Shown here: piece by piece, positions 28,291 to 36,087 of the stretch | How positions within the stretch are numbered: the stretch's first letter is position 1 | Layout of the letters: every line of letters starts with the position of its first letter | From: Conchiformibius sp. | Lineage (GTDB): Bacteria; Pseudomonadota; Gammaproteobacteria; Burkholderiales; Neisseriaceae | Length of the DNA: 64,000 bases | NCBI GenBank assembly: GCA_029984035.1 | Contig: JASBYJ010000011.1 | Coordinates: 1-64,000, forward strand | Reading direction: 5' to 3' | The notes under the pieces: model-generated | What the model saw: only the letters and a program-made list of their open reading frames with translations | The model's database searches: none | Told to the model about the DNA's origin: nothing | Position numbers and translations under genes: made by a program

Positions 28291-29040
28291 ATGGCTATCA
28301 GCAGCACACAAACGGTTTTAGACTATACAAAAATACCGCGCCATGTAGCGGTGATTATGGACGGCAACGGCCGTTGGGCGAAAAAACGTTTTCTGCCGCG
28401 CGTCATGGGGCATAAAAAAGGGCTGGACGTATTGGAAGATATGTGTCGGGTATGCGCCGAAGCAGGAGTCGGCTATCTGACCGTATTTGCCTTTTCCACC
28501 GAAAATTGGCGCAGGCCTGCCGATGAAGTATCGTTTTTAATGGGATTGTTTTTAACGGCCTTGCAGAAAAAAGTATTGCAAATGCATGAAAACGGCTTGC
28601 GCTTGAAAGTGATTGGCGACAGAAGCCGCTTTTCCGAAGAAATCCGCCAAAGCATTGTCCGCGCAGAAGCACTAACGGCAAACAATACCGGCCTCACTCT
28701 CACCATCGCCGCCGATTACGGCGGCCGCTGGGACATTCTTCAGGCAGCCAATGCCTTGTTACAAGAAGGCAAAACCGAAATTTCCGAAAGCGATTTGGCA
28801 GAAAAACTCATGCTGTCCGAAGCGCCCGAACCCGATTTGTTCATACGCACGGGAGGCGAAACGCGCATCAGCAACTTCATGCTCTGGCAGATGGCGTATG
28901 CCGAATTTTATTTTACCGATGTCTTGTGGCCCGACTTTGATGCAGACGAAATGCACCGCGCCTTCTCGTCATTTGCAGGCAGGGAGCGCCGCTTCGGACG
29001 CACTTCCGAACAGCTGCCCCAAGAGCAACAACGTCCTTAA
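28291..29040 (+). CDS. uppS: Undecaprenyl diphosphate synthase
   Basis: Makes the C55 lipid carrier precursor used for peptidoglycan, LPS and capsule, by condensing isopentenyl diphosphates in cis onto farnesyl diphosphate. The 249-aa protein has HVAVIMDGNGRWAKKR near 18 (catalytic Asp), FAFSTENWRRP near 66, and DLFIRTGGETRISNFMLWQ near 190 with the pyrophosphate-binding Arg residues. It starts an envelope gene run. cdsA follows after 21 bp. Confidence 0.97.
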   Translation: MAISSTQTVLDYTKIPRHVAVIMDGNGRWAKKRFLPRVMGHKKGLDVLEDMCRVCAEAGVGYLTVFAFSTENWRRPADEVSFLMGLFLTALQKKVLQMHENGLRLKVIGDRSRFSEEIRQSIVRAEALTANNTGLTLTIAADYGGRWDILQAANALLQEGKTEISESDLAEKLMLSEAPEPDLFIRTGGETRISNFMLWQMAYAEFYFTDVLWPDFDADEMHRAFSSFAGRERRFGRTSEQLPQEQQRP

Positions 29041-29061
29041 ACCGATAAAGGATAAACCGTT

Positions 29062-29859
29062 ATGTTAAAACAAAGAATCCAAACCGCCTTAATCCTGCTG
29101 CCCCTCATGCTCGGCATGCTGTTCTTTTCAGGCAGCCTGATTTGGGCCGTATTTTGCGCCCTGATTGCCCTATTGGTGCAATGGGAATACAGCCGCATGG
29201 TAGGCATGAGCGGCAACGAACAAGCCGCTTATCTCGGCGGCACGGCGTTTTTCATGTGTATCGCCTACTTGGGCGGCTGGATGCTGCCTGATTTGGTTTG
29301 GCTTTTAGTCGCACTGTTTTGGCTGCTGCTCGTACCCGTTTGGTTGAAAAAACAATGGCAAATGCCTTGCCGCTACATCTCGAAAGCCTTAGGCTGGCTT
29401 TTGGTGCTGCCGTTTTGGTTCGCACTGCTGGCACTGCGTCCCGACCGCGACAGTGCATTGCCGCTATTGGCGGTGATGGGATTGGTATGGATAGCCGACA
29501 TCGGCGCCTATTTTGCCGGCAAAGCATTCGGGCGCAACAAACTTGCTCCCGCCATCAGTCCCGGAAAAAGCTGGGAAGGCGCAATCGGCGGCGGGTTGGC
29601 AGTGTTGCTCTACATCACTGTCATTCATGCGGCAGGCTGGTTCGGACACAACAGCTCCCTTATCCCCTTATGGTGCGCCGCCGTTGTATTGACCGCAGTC
29701 AGCATCTACGGAGACCTGCTGGAAAGCTGGCTGAAACGTTCGGCAGGCATCAAAGACAGCAGCAATCTGCTGCCCGGGCACGGCGGCGTATTCGACCGCA
29801 CCGACAGCCTGATTGCCGTATTATCCGTTTACGCCGCAGTACGTTTCCTATTCAGCTGA
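29062..29859 (+). CDS. cdsA: Phosphatidate cytidylyltransferase
   Basis: Makes CDP-diacylglycerol from CTP and phosphatidic acid in the inner membrane, the branch point of phospholipid synthesis. The 265-aa protein has about seven membrane segments and the family signature KDSSNLLPGHGGVFDRTDSL near residues 233-252. An AAAGGATAAA ribosome site precedes the ATG. An in-frame DUS encodes FFSGSL. In meningococci dxr and rseP follow directly. Here a TetR regulator is next. Confidence 0.95.
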   Translation: MLKQRIQTALILLPLMLGMLFFSGSLIWAVFCALIALLVQWEYSRMVGMSGNEQAAYLGGTAFFMCIAYLGGWMLPDLVWLLVALFWLLLVPVWLKKQWQMPCRYISKALGWLLVLPFWFALLALRPDRDSALPLLAVMGLVWIADIGAYFAGKAFGRNKLAPAISPGKSWEGAIGGGLAVLLYITVIHAAGWFGHNSSLIPLWCAAVVLTAVSIYGDLLESWLKRSAGIKDSSNLLPGHGGVFDRTDSLIAVLSVYAAVRFLFS

Positions 29860-29990
29860 ACCGAATTGCAAAAGTTAAAAACGTTTTCAGGCAGTCTCAA
29901 ATACATGGGGCCGCATACCTATCGACAGAACAAAAAACAACTGCCTGCCACACAATTTTCAGGCAGCCTGAAACATTCAAGGGCTAATCC

Positions 29991-30647
29991 GTGAGTAAAG
30001 AAAACCGCCACAACCCGACTTACCACCGCATCATCAACGCATCCTTGCAACTGTTCAACGAGCAAGGCGAGCGCAACATCAGCACCAACCACATCGCAGG
30101 ACATCTCGGCATCAGTCCCGGCAATCTGTATTACCACTTTGCCAATAAAGACGAAATCATCATCCAGCTTTTCAAACGCTACAGCCTGTCCCTGCTCGAA
30201 TACCTGCAACAAACCCCGCTGCCCGTCAACATATCCGAAACCGCCACCTACATGGCAGGTATCTACGACATTATGTGGCAATACCGCTTTTTATTCAGCG
30301 ATGTAAACACCCTGCTAACCCGCAGCGCCGCCCTCTTGGGCGAACACAACGCCTTCACCCAAGAACGTTTCGCACCGCTGGCGGTCAAACTACTCACGCG
30401 CCTGCAAGAAAACGGCATCATACGCATTGACGAAACCGGCATTCACGATTTATCCCTGAATATGTGGATACTCACCAAATATTGGTTTGACTTCGACAGC
30501 TCAATCAGAAACGGAGAGCGTTTGGACGAACAATCGAAAAAAAGAGGCATATGCCGCACTTTGAGCCTGCTGCGTCCTTATCTGCAACCCGAACACTTAC
30601 CCGAATTTGATGCGCAAACAGCAATACTGCTCAGCAACGCCGAATAA
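29991..30647 (+). CDS. TetR/AcrR family transcriptional regulator
   Basis: A 218-aa regulator with an N-terminal helix-turn-helix (residues about 10-58; TNHIAGHLGISPGNLYYHF is the recognition region, followed by KDEIIIQLF). The helical C-terminal ligand domain is unassigned. Start codon GTG at 29991. A DUS overlaps the upstream region. It lies alone between cdsA and a DUS-pair terminator, so it interrupts the usual cdsA-dxr-rseP order. Its target could not be inferred. The porin downstream is a possibility but has its own long leader. Confidence 0.85.
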   Translation: MSKENRHNPTYHRIINASLQLFNEQGERNISTNHIAGHLGISPGNLYYHFANKDEIIIQLFKRYSLSLLEYLQQTPLPVNISETATYMAGIYDIMWQYRFLFSDVNTLLTRSAALLGEHNAFTQERFAPLAVKLLTRLQENGIIRIDETGIHDLSLNMWILTKYWFDFDSSIRNGERLDEQSKKRGICRTLSLLRPYLQPEHLPEFDAQTAILLSNAE

Positions 30648-30740
30648 CACGACGATACGGTTTGCAGCACGAACACTGGTTTGCCCACGCACAAAAAATT
30701 CTAATTTCGCACTGCACATAATCCGATATATACAATAATT

Positions 30741-30783
30741 TAATAAATAAGCTGCCTGAAACTTTCAGGCAGCTTATTTATTA
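30741..30783 (+). terminator. DUS-variant inverted-pair terminator
   Basis: TAATAAATAAGCTGCCTGAAA pairs with its complement around a one-base centre, giving a long stem. The DUS core here is AAGCTGCCTGAA, one base off the consensus. It ends the TetR transcript. Confidence 0.78.
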
Positions 30784-30787
30784 TTTA

Positions 30788-30931
30788 AAGGCTCTGTTTT
30801 CAAATAAGTTTGATGCTGCAATGTAATTTGATAAAAATAAATATTCTTCAATAACTTGTTGAAAATTCCTATTAAAGGAAAATGTTTTCACACAATCTGT
30901 TTGTAGCCATATCAAATCTTACAACACAGCC
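30788..30931 (+). repeat. Dispersed 145-bp repeat, copy D
   Basis: Starts AAGGCTCTGTTTTCAAATAA and ends ACAACACAGCC. It shares long blocks with copies A and B, is the best preserved copy by eye, and lies directly after the TetR terminator. Confidence 0.88.
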
Positions 30932-31377
30932 TATTTAAATGACGGTTAAATCATTTTTCACATAACAAACCGCCCATCACACTGCAACCGACACCATCCC
31001 AGCAAAGCAATTACCCGGCCGGACTGAATCTCCCCGCTCAATCTCCCCTGCCTGCCATGCTCTGCCGCAAACACAAATGCAAAACGGCACACTGCAACAA
31101 AAAAACAACACTATATCCCGTCGCTCTCCAAAAGCAAATCTGAATAAAACAGATATAAAACATAATGATATAAAAATCAAGCCTAGCCATGCTCCATCAT
31201 GCCGCTATCAGCAAAACCAAATTCAAGTTGTTTTTTGTACATTCAATCGGGTAATATGGGGACTGCAAAAAACTTGCACAGTCTTAAAACCGAATGGTTT
31301 CCAGGGCTGCCGTAAAGTTGAGACAGCGGCATCACCGCCGTTTCAAATTGTTCCATCTCCAAACAAAGGAATTGAAA

Positions 31378-32472
31378 ATGAAAAAAACCCTGATTGCAGT
31401 AGCTTTGGCTGCTTTGCCTGTTGCTTCTATGGCAGACGTTGTTTTGTACGGTCAAATCAAAGGCGGCGTACAAGTTTCTAAAGTAAGAGGTACTGAAACT
31501 ACTTTGGGCGCACCCAAAAGCATCACTACCGCTGTAGTTGACTACGGTTCACGTATCGGCTTCAAAGGCCATGAAGACTTGGGCAACGGCGTTCAAGCTA
31601 TTTGGCAATTGGAACAACGTGTGGACGTTGCCGGTGGCGGTAAAGCCGGTAATGCCGGTGTATATCAAAGCACTCGCGGCTTCGGTACCCGTGACTCTTT
31701 CGTTGGTTTGAAAACTCCCGCAGGTACTGTTAAAGCCGGTTACTTCGCAATCGGCGCAGGTGCTGTAAACGATGCTTTGGACATCTGGGAATACTCTGAC
31801 GACGTTCTGGACTACGGTAACGCTGCCGGCTTGGCTACTTTCACCCGCGGCAACGCTGCTACTGACCGTCGCGTAAACGTAACCTACGAAACTCCTGAAG
31901 TTGCCGGTTTCTCCGGTAGCGTATCTGTTGCAACCAGCGACAACGAGCACGTATCTCGCCGTATCGGCAGCATGAACAAAAAAGATTCTGCTGCTTACGG
32001 TTTGACTGCAAGCTACAAAAATGCAGGCTTCTTTGCTGACTTGGGCGCTACCGTAGTTCGCGACACTGCTGACGCTGAAGCAGCAGGTAAAAAATACGGC
32101 TACCAAGCTGTAGTACAAGGCGGCTACGATGCTAACGGTCTGTTGGTAGGCTTGGCATACCAAACTTTCAAAGCTGTTGATGACGAAGCAGCTTACAAAG
32201 GTAACGAAGTTGCTCTGTCTGCTGCATACGAAGTAGTTCAAGGCTTGAAAGTTAAAGGTTCTGCTGCTTACGGCTTCGGTTTCAAAGATGCTGACGGCGA
32301 AAAAGTATTTGCCGGCGACAACGGTAAATACTACCAAGGCATCTTGGGTGCCGACTATGCTTTGAGCAAACGCACTGTTGTAAACGCTCAAGTAGGTCAA
32401 GTTACTTACGGCAAAGGCCAACACAAAGCCCGCGTTACCACTGGTACCGTTGGTCTGAAACACGCATTCTAA
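31378..32472 (+). CDS. Neisserial outer membrane porin (PorA/PorB family)
   Basis: A trimeric 16-strand outer membrane porin giving passage to ions and small solutes. The 364-aa protein has signal peptide MKKTLIAVALAALPVASMA, then DVVLYGQIKGGVQVSK, typical of neisserial porins. The loop-3 type segment GLKTPAGTVKAGYF and a C-terminal GTVGLKHAF with the terminal Phe needed for BAM insertion are present. The ATG at 31378 with AAGGAATTG is chosen over an upstream in-frame start. Codon use is highly biased, as for an abundant protein. The strong terminator at 32498 follows. Confidence 0.93.
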   Translation: MKKTLIAVALAALPVASMADVVLYGQIKGGVQVSKVRGTETTLGAPKSITTAVVDYGSRIGFKGHEDLGNGVQAIWQLEQRVDVAGGGKAGNAGVYQSTRGFGTRDSFVGLKTPAGTVKAGYFAIGAGAVNDALDIWEYSDDVLDYGNAAGLATFTRGNAATDRRVNVTYETPEVAGFSGSVSVATSDNEHVSRRIGSMNKKDSAAYGLTASYKNAGFFADLGATVVRDTADAEAAGKKYGYQAVVQGGYDANGLLVGLAYQTFKAVDDEAAYKGNEVALSAAYEVVQGLKVKGSAAYGFGFKDADGEKVFAGDNGKYYQGILGADYALSKRTVVNAQVGQVTYGKGQHKARVTTGTVGLKHAF

Positions 32473-32497
32473 TATCTGTTTAGCAGATTAATATGCG

Positions 32498-32527
32498 AAG
32501 GGAACTGTGAAAGCAGTTCCCTTTTTT
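32498..32527 (+). terminator. Rho-independent terminator of the porin gene
   Basis: AAGGGAACTG pairs with CAGTTCCCTT across a 6-nt loop, followed by a T-run. It begins 25 bp after the stop. Confidence 0.9.
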
Positions 32528-32953
32528 CATTGCTCTTATCTCTTATATTAAGAGATATTCGGTTTTCAGGCTGCCTGAAAAGAGTGATGATGTATAACTT
32601 AGCATATCACTTTCTTTATTTGGATAATCTTTTAAACCGTTATCGTACATCTCGCATATCGCTTATAAGATAAAACGTAAAATTTGTTCGGACTGAAACC
32701 GAAGCAGCTATATAAATAAACAGGCTTACTCGCTATAATACCGTAACGTTTTGCGGATAATTTCCGCTAGGAGCCGCAACACAAAAAATGTTTCAGGCAG
32801 CATAAACCCGATATTACGTATCATTCATAAACATTTACTATATTGGCAACTCTACTCCAAATACTGTTCAGGCAGGCAATATGCTGCCTGAAAATGTAAG
32901 AGTGCGACAAGCCATCTTTCCACTCTGCTATCAATCCGACATAAGGAATATCT
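32528..32953. other. Intergenic region upstream of phoH
   Basis: No gene. It holds DUS copies near 32568 and 32883 (the latter TGCTGCCTGAA, partial) and a TATAAT box at about 32735. Confidence 0.5.
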
Positions 32954-33925
32954 GTGAGCCACACGGTCAAATTACAATTGGAACACATTGATAATGCAGC
33001 ACTTCAAAGGTTGTGCGGTGCTTTAGATGAAAATCTGCATGCACTGGCGGTTTTTTTGGAAATCAAAATCAGCCGTCATTTTGACCATTTCACTCTTTCC
33101 GGAGAGCATGCCCACGCAGGCAGGCGTGCGCTGGCGGCATTGGCCGAATTGGCAGGCAAGCGTGATTTGTCGGAGCAGGATATCCAAATGGCCGCAGTGG
33201 AAGCGAAAACAGCCGATGCCGTTTTCCAACCTTCCGATGACGGCGGCAGACATTATTGCTTCCGTTTGCGCCGCGGCAGCATTAGCGGACGTACGCCGCG
33301 GCAAAACGGCTATATACGCGCCTTAATCAATCATGATGTGGTATTCGGCTTGGGGCCGGCAGGAACGGGGAAAACCTATTTGGCGGTTGCCGCAGCGGTG
33401 GAGGCGGTAGAAAAACATCAGGTGGAACGGATTGTTTTAGTACGCCCTGCGGTTGAAGCGGGAGAAAAATTGGGGTTTTTGCCGGGTGATTTGGCGCAAA
33501 AAGTGGATCCTTATCTGCGGCCGCTGTATGACGCTTTGTATGATTTAATGGGATTTGACCGCGTTAGCCGGCTGATAGAGAAAGGATTGATTGAAATTGC
33601 CCCTTTGGCGTATATGCGCGGGCGCACGTTAAACGGTGCCTATGTGATTTTGGATGAAGCGCAAAACACCACACCCGAACAAATGAAAATGTTTCTGACC
33701 CGTATCGGCTTTGGTGCAAAGGCGGTGATTACGGGCGATTTAAGCCAAATTGATTTGCCGCGCCACATCAAATCGGGATTAAAAGACGCAAAAGAAAAAT
33801 TATCCGGCATTGAAGGCTTGTATTTCCATACCTTTACCGGAGAAGATATTGTCCGACATCCTTTAGTGCAAAAAATTGTAGAAGCTTATGACGCAGCGGA
33901 AACCGAAACGGAAAAGGCTGCCTGA
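32954..33925 (+). CDS. PhoH-like ATPase
   Basis: A 323-aa cytoplasmic P-loop ATPase of the PhoH/YbeZ family, linked in other bacteria to RNA metabolism together with the YbeY endoribonuclease. Walker A is GPAGTGKTYL (residues about 134-143), Walker B is VILDEAQNT (about 230), and ITGDLSQID lies near 258. The GTG start at 32954 has AAGGAAT 7 bp upstream. The final GCT GCC TGA lies inside a perfect DUS. No ybeY gene follows. A nicotinamidase-like gene begins 48 bp later. Confidence 0.9.
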   Translation: MSHTVKLQLEHIDNAALQRLCGALDENLHALAVFLEIKISRHFDHFTLSGEHAHAGRRALAALAELAGKRDLSEQDIQMAAVEAKTADAVFQPSDDGGRHYCFRLRRGSISGRTPRQNGYIRALINHDVVFGLGPAGTGKTYLAVAAAVEAVEKHQVERIVLVRPAVEAGEKLGFLPGDLAQKVDPYLRPLYDALYDLMGFDRVSRLIEKGLIEIAPLAYMRGRTLNGAYVILDEAQNTTPEQMKMFLTRIGFGAKAVITGDLSQIDLPRHIKSGLKDAKEKLSGIEGLYFHTFTGEDIVRHPLVQKIVEAYDAAETETEKAA

Positions 33926-33973
33926 AAAGCTGTTTATCCGTTTGCAACACAACCCGAAAATTTGGAGACAACC

Positions 33974-34627
33974 ATGATTGCCGCCATTGATATTGATGCC
34001 CAAAAAACCTTTACCCCCTTATGCCCTGCCGAATTGCCGGTGGCAGAGGGACATCTGATTGCAAACGAATTAAACGCACAGGCGGCCTTAGCCGATTACC
34101 GCGTGATGACCAAAGATGCACACAGTCCTGCGGCCAAATGGATTTGCCCGAGCCATGCAGACATGTTCCAACCGACCAGTCTGCCCGATGCGGACATCAC
34201 TTGGGTATCGCACGCTATTGTCGGCAGCTACGGTTTCGAACTGCTTGACGGGCTGCCTGAAAGCAGAGAATATGATTTTTGCGTGTGGAAAGGCGTAGAT
34301 CCCGAGATGCACCCGTATGGCGCGTGTTATCACGATTTAAGAGAGAAATTGAGCACAGGCTTGATTGAATGGCTGCGTTCCAAAGGCGTAACCGCCATCT
34401 TGGCAGGCGGACTGGCAACCGACTATTGCGTAAAAACCACCGTATTGCAGCTTTTGCGTGCAGGCGGATGGGAGGTTATAGTAAACCGTGCCGCCTGTCG
34501 GGCCATTGCCGCCGATACCGAAACAGCGGCATGGAAAGAAATGCAGGAATGCGGTGCGGTGATTTTGGATAATGCGGCAGAAGTCGCAGCATATCTCAAA
34601 CGTACGAATAGGCTAAAACCTGCCTGA
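33974..34627 (+). CDS. Nicotinamidase (isochorismatase-like hydrolase)
   Basis: A 217-aa cysteine hydrolase of the isochorismatase fold. Catalytic Asp is in AAIDIDAQKTF (about residue 7), Lys in FCVWKGVDPEMHPYG near 100, and Cys in GGLATDYCVKTTVLQLL near 145, the PncA triad. It probably converts nicotinamide to nicotinate for NAD salvage. The ATG at 33974 with TTTGGAG upstream is chosen over the in-frame TTG at 33962. The C-terminus overlaps a partial DUS. It lies between phoH and rseP, an unusual position in the family. Confidence 0.82.
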   Translation: MIAAIDIDAQKTFTPLCPAELPVAEGHLIANELNAQAALADYRVMTKDAHSPAAKWICPSHADMFQPTSLPDADITWVSHAIVGSYGFELLDGLPESREYDFCVWKGVDPEMHPYGACYHDLREKLSTGLIEWLRSKGVTAILAGGLATDYCVKTTVLQLLRAGGWEVIVNRAACRAIAADTETAAWKEMQECGAVILDNAAEVAAYLKRTNRLKPA

Positions 34628-34736
34628 ACATATAGGAAAACATACACAAAATGCTCTAAAGCTGCTATTCTAGCTTTGTTTTATCCGGATTTCAGGCTGC
34701 CTGAACTTTTGGGTTGCCCGTTACTTTCATTTGTTT

Positions 34737-36083
34737 ATGCTCACATTTATTGCTTTTTTATTTGCTATCTTATTGCTGGTCAGTCTGCATGAGTTGGGAC
34801 ATCTGCTGGTTGCCCGTTGGTGCGGCATCAAAGTGTTGCGCTTTTCCGTGGGTTTCGGCAGCCCGATTTACCGCAAAAACTGGCGCAATATCGAATGGTG
34901 TATCGCCCCTATCCCTTTGGGCGGTTATGTCAAAATGTTGGACACGCGGGAAGGGAAAGTGTCGGAAGCGGAATTGCCTTATGCTTTCGACCGGCAACAC
35001 CCTTTGAAACGCATTGCCACCGTTGCCGCAGGCCCTCTGACCAATTTGATATTGGCAGTGGTTTTATATGCTTTGAGCTTTTCAGTCGGCGGCATTACCG
35101 AAATCCGCCCGTATGTAGGTACGGTAGAAGCGCCCTCCATTGCCTCAAGTGCGGGTTTTCAGGCAGGCGACAGAATCATTGCCGTAAACGGCAAAACCGC
35201 CGAAAACTTTTCCGATGCCAATATGCAAATTATTTTGGGCTTGGAAGCAGGTAAAATCAATGTACTGGTGGAAACCGAGCAAGGCGTACGCAGCGAACGC
35301 TTGATTGATGCCTCAGGCACGCCGGAAGCAGAAGCCGTTGCCAAACGCCGCAGCAGCTTGGGTTTGTCGCCGTTTAAACGCAGCGAAACCATAGGCATGG
35401 TGGTAAAAGGCAGCCCTGCCGAAAAAGCAGGACTGCAAAAAGGCGATAAAATTATTGCGGTAAACGGCAAGGAGACTCCCAAATGGGAAGATTGGTCTGC
35501 CATCACCCGCGACAATGCCGGACGCAACCTCGGCATCACTTACTTGCGCCAAGGTACGGAATACCAAACTACTTTGCTGCCTGCATCGGTAGAAACACCC
35601 GACAAACGCAAAATTATCGGACAAATCGGTGTAGTTCAGGGCAGTGATGAAGCGTGGCAGGAAAAAATCAGCCGCCATTACACACCCGGCCTGCCTGAAG
35701 CAGTGGCATTGGCTTGGCGGAAAATGACGGATTATTCCGCAATGACCATACGGTTTTTCGGCAATTTAATTACCGGTAACGCTTCTTTAAGCCATATATC
35801 GGGGCCGGTTACCATCGCAGACATAGCAGGCCAAACGGCACGCATCAGCTTGCAGGCTTATATCGAATTTTTAGCCATCGTCAGCATCAGCTTGGGTGTC
35901 ATGAATTTGCTGCCTATTCCCGTATTGGACGGAGGGCATTTGGTTTACTATACTGCCGAGCTGATTCGAGGACGTCCCTTAAGCCAACGCATTCAGGAAA
36001 TAGGTTTGCGTTTGGGTCTGGCAGTAATGCTGGCGATGATGGCTTTGGCTTTTTTTAATGATATTAACCGTTTATTTGGATGA
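34737..36083 (+). CDS. rseP: Site-2 intramembrane protease RseP
   Basis: A zinc metalloprotease in the inner membrane, best known for cleaving anti-sigma factors. The 448-aa protein has HELGH at residues 18-22 (zinc site), a second transmembrane region and two PDZ domains (about 110-200 and 200-290). The C-terminal motif MNLLPIPVLDGGHLVYY near 398 holds the third zinc ligand. The ATG at 34737 lacks a clear Shine-Dalgarno site, and a DUS lies 40 bp upstream. bamA starts within 5 bp of its stop. Confidence 0.95.
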   Translation: MLTFIAFLFAILLLVSLHELGHLLVARWCGIKVLRFSVGFGSPIYRKNWRNIEWCIAPIPLGGYVKMLDTREGKVSEAELPYAFDRQHPLKRIATVAAGPLTNLILAVVLYALSFSVGGITEIRPYVGTVEAPSIASSAGFQAGDRIIAVNGKTAENFSDANMQIILGLEAGKINVLVETEQGVRSERLIDASGTPEAEAVAKRRSSLGLSPFKRSETIGMVVKGSPAEKAGLQKGDKIIAVNGKETPKWEDWSAITRDNAGRNLGITYLRQGTEYQTTLLPASVETPDKRKIIGQIGVVQGSDEAWQEKISRHYTPGLPEAVALAWRKMTDYSAMTIRFFGNLITGNASLSHISGPVTIADIAGQTARISLQAYIEFLAIVSISLGVMNLLPIPVLDGGHLVYYTAELIRGRPLSQRIQEIGLRLGLAVMLAMMALAFFNDINRLFG

Positions 36084-36087
36084 CATG

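Larger units (their letters stand above)
30648..31377. other. Porin upstream region with DUS terminator and repeat copy D
   Basis: 730 bp without a supported gene. It holds the DUS-pair terminator of the TetR gene (30741-30783), repeat copy D (30788-30931) and the porin leader. A possible promoter is TTGTTT-18 bp-TAATAT at about 31229-31258. Confidence 0.55.

Noticed and set aside
31294..31377. Extended N-terminus of the porin open frame.
   Set aside because: The signal peptide and the AAGGA site place the start at 31378. The extension is leader sequence.
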